A DNA stretch of 64,000 nucleotides, taken from Chaetoderma sp. LZ-2023a. Lineage: Eukaryota; Mollusca; Caudofoveata; Chaetodermatida; Chaetodermatidae. Numbering within the stretch: the first letter of the stretch is position 1; every line of letters starts with the position of its first letter. This document shows positions 63,114 to 64,000 of the stretch, one piece after another. The notes under the pieces were generated by a model that ran no database searches, had not been told where the DNA came from, and worked only from the letters and a program-made list of their open reading frames with translations. The translations under genes were made by a program, and so were the position numbers. The stretch is from the NCBI GenBank assembly GCA_034401795.1, contig CM067370.1, positions 52,476,380-52,540,379 of the forward strand, in the 5' to 3' direction.

Positions 63114-64000
63114 GTAGGTGATAACATATTTACACATGGCAATATTACACGCTTCCACAATATATTGAGAACTATTTATAAAGCGCATGCTCATCGGACT
63201 AGACTACCTGAAGCGTATGCAAATTATTGATTATGTTAGACTTTATGTACAATTGTATGCGAAAAAAGATGTTTTGTAAAAAAAAAAGGTTCACATACAC
63301 ACTGTTTTGTAATTTACTTAAAATGTGCGTCACATTTCATACTAGAAACAACGAATACAGTAAAACCTGTTTAAAACGGATGCCGTGTTGTTTTTACATA
63401 ATTAATACACGCTTGCATGTTTTGCAGTAGAAATACATAATGCAGTAAAATGTGTATAGTGTATGCTTTTTAGAGCATTTAAAAGTTTCTGCTAACCGCC
63501 TATGCTCGATGATTTCCCTGCATCTCATTTTCAAGTCAGCCATACAGGAAAACTGTTGAATACTTTGAAAATAATTTGACAGAATTGCTGTAACGACTTT
63601 CAATCAAATAAATTTCAAGAAACATTTAACATAATAAGTTTTAAATCGTAAAGAATATACTTTTTCAGAGATTTGTTAGTAAAATGGTTAACAAACACCA
63701 CTGTCTGCATGTTAGAGGGCTCTGCATCTATTTTGAATGTCCTTAATTTATATTAAGCCAACGCGCTAATAATATATGCATTACGAGAACAAAACACATC
63801 CTGTATATCCGTTATGTATTCACTTCAATATATGACCTCTCGTTGTACGCACGCTCTACCTCAGATATATCTTCACACGGTTACCCGTTGCTAAGGTTAC
63901 AATAATTTATAAACTCATGAAGCTAAAACAATGTAGGGGCAGTGTGGTGGATAGAAACTGGTTTCTCGACTCGAAATTACTTAAAGAAATTACTCTGCGT
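63114..64000. other. Intron 16 (partial), nothing but a dispersed hairpin repeat
   Basis: The copy 14 hairpin lies at 63553-63632 (AACTGTTGAATACTTTGAAA facing AATTTCAAGAAACATTTAAC). No further exon was recognised. Confidence 0.6.

Overview
This is eukaryotic, animal DNA: long introns with GT/AG borders, abundant micro- and minisatellites, hairpin MITE-like repeats and decayed transposons. The one clear host gene fits a shell or extracellular-matrix protein of the Pif/BMSP type (signal peptide, von Willebrand factor A, chitin-binding and LamG-like domains), so I infer a lophotrochozoan invertebrate, most likely a mollusc. This is inference from family knowledge, not a database match.

Layout. 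1-22.5 kb is intergenic and repeat-rich. It holds a GA-rich tract, a large palindromic satellite (3.25-4.03 kb), foldback repeats (4.76, 7.34-7.67 and 17.86-19.39 kb), a MADF-domain exon on the minus strand (6.4-6.6 kb) and a broken Polinton-type capsid-associated gene fragment (7.8-8.4 kb). It also holds a compact minus-strand cluster of small virus-like ORFs (10.1-11.15 kb) behind ~170-bp direct repeats, a decayed repeat-family coding sequence (13.65-15.3 kb) and a LINE fragment (16.16-16.44 kb).

22.6-63.1 kb is a single plus-strand gene running off the right end. I could chain 16 coding exons with consistent phases (886 codons): signal peptide; vWA on two exons (MIDAS DTSSS); five 171-bp phase 1-1 thrombospondin type 1 (TSP1) exons; a cysteine-rich/chitin-binding block of four exons; and a LamG-like block that continues past the window. 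TSP1 exons 3-5 lie in three tandem ~3.8-kb segmental duplicates. Each duplicate also carries a 41-bp satellite, a LINE reverse-transcriptase remnant and a hairpin containing complementary triplet repeats.

The 12.8-kb intron between coding exons 9 and 10 contains a 10,038-bp mobile element (41035-51072) with 123-bp terminal inverted repeats and flanking CGCTT. It has about twenty small, tightly packed ORFs on both strands and a degraded Polinton-type retroviral-like integrase at its right end. No DNA polymerase B, packaging ATPase or protease was recognised, so it looks like an unusual, partly decayed Maverick/Polinton-family element or provirus. Several of its ORFs carry in-frame stops one C-to-T step from sense codons, suggesting methylation-driven decay. 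This element and the TSP1-bearing Pif-like gene are the two most interesting items.

Right of 59 kb a minus-strand remnant of another repeat-associated protein family and a TTAG/TCAG array sit in the intron before the last visible exon.
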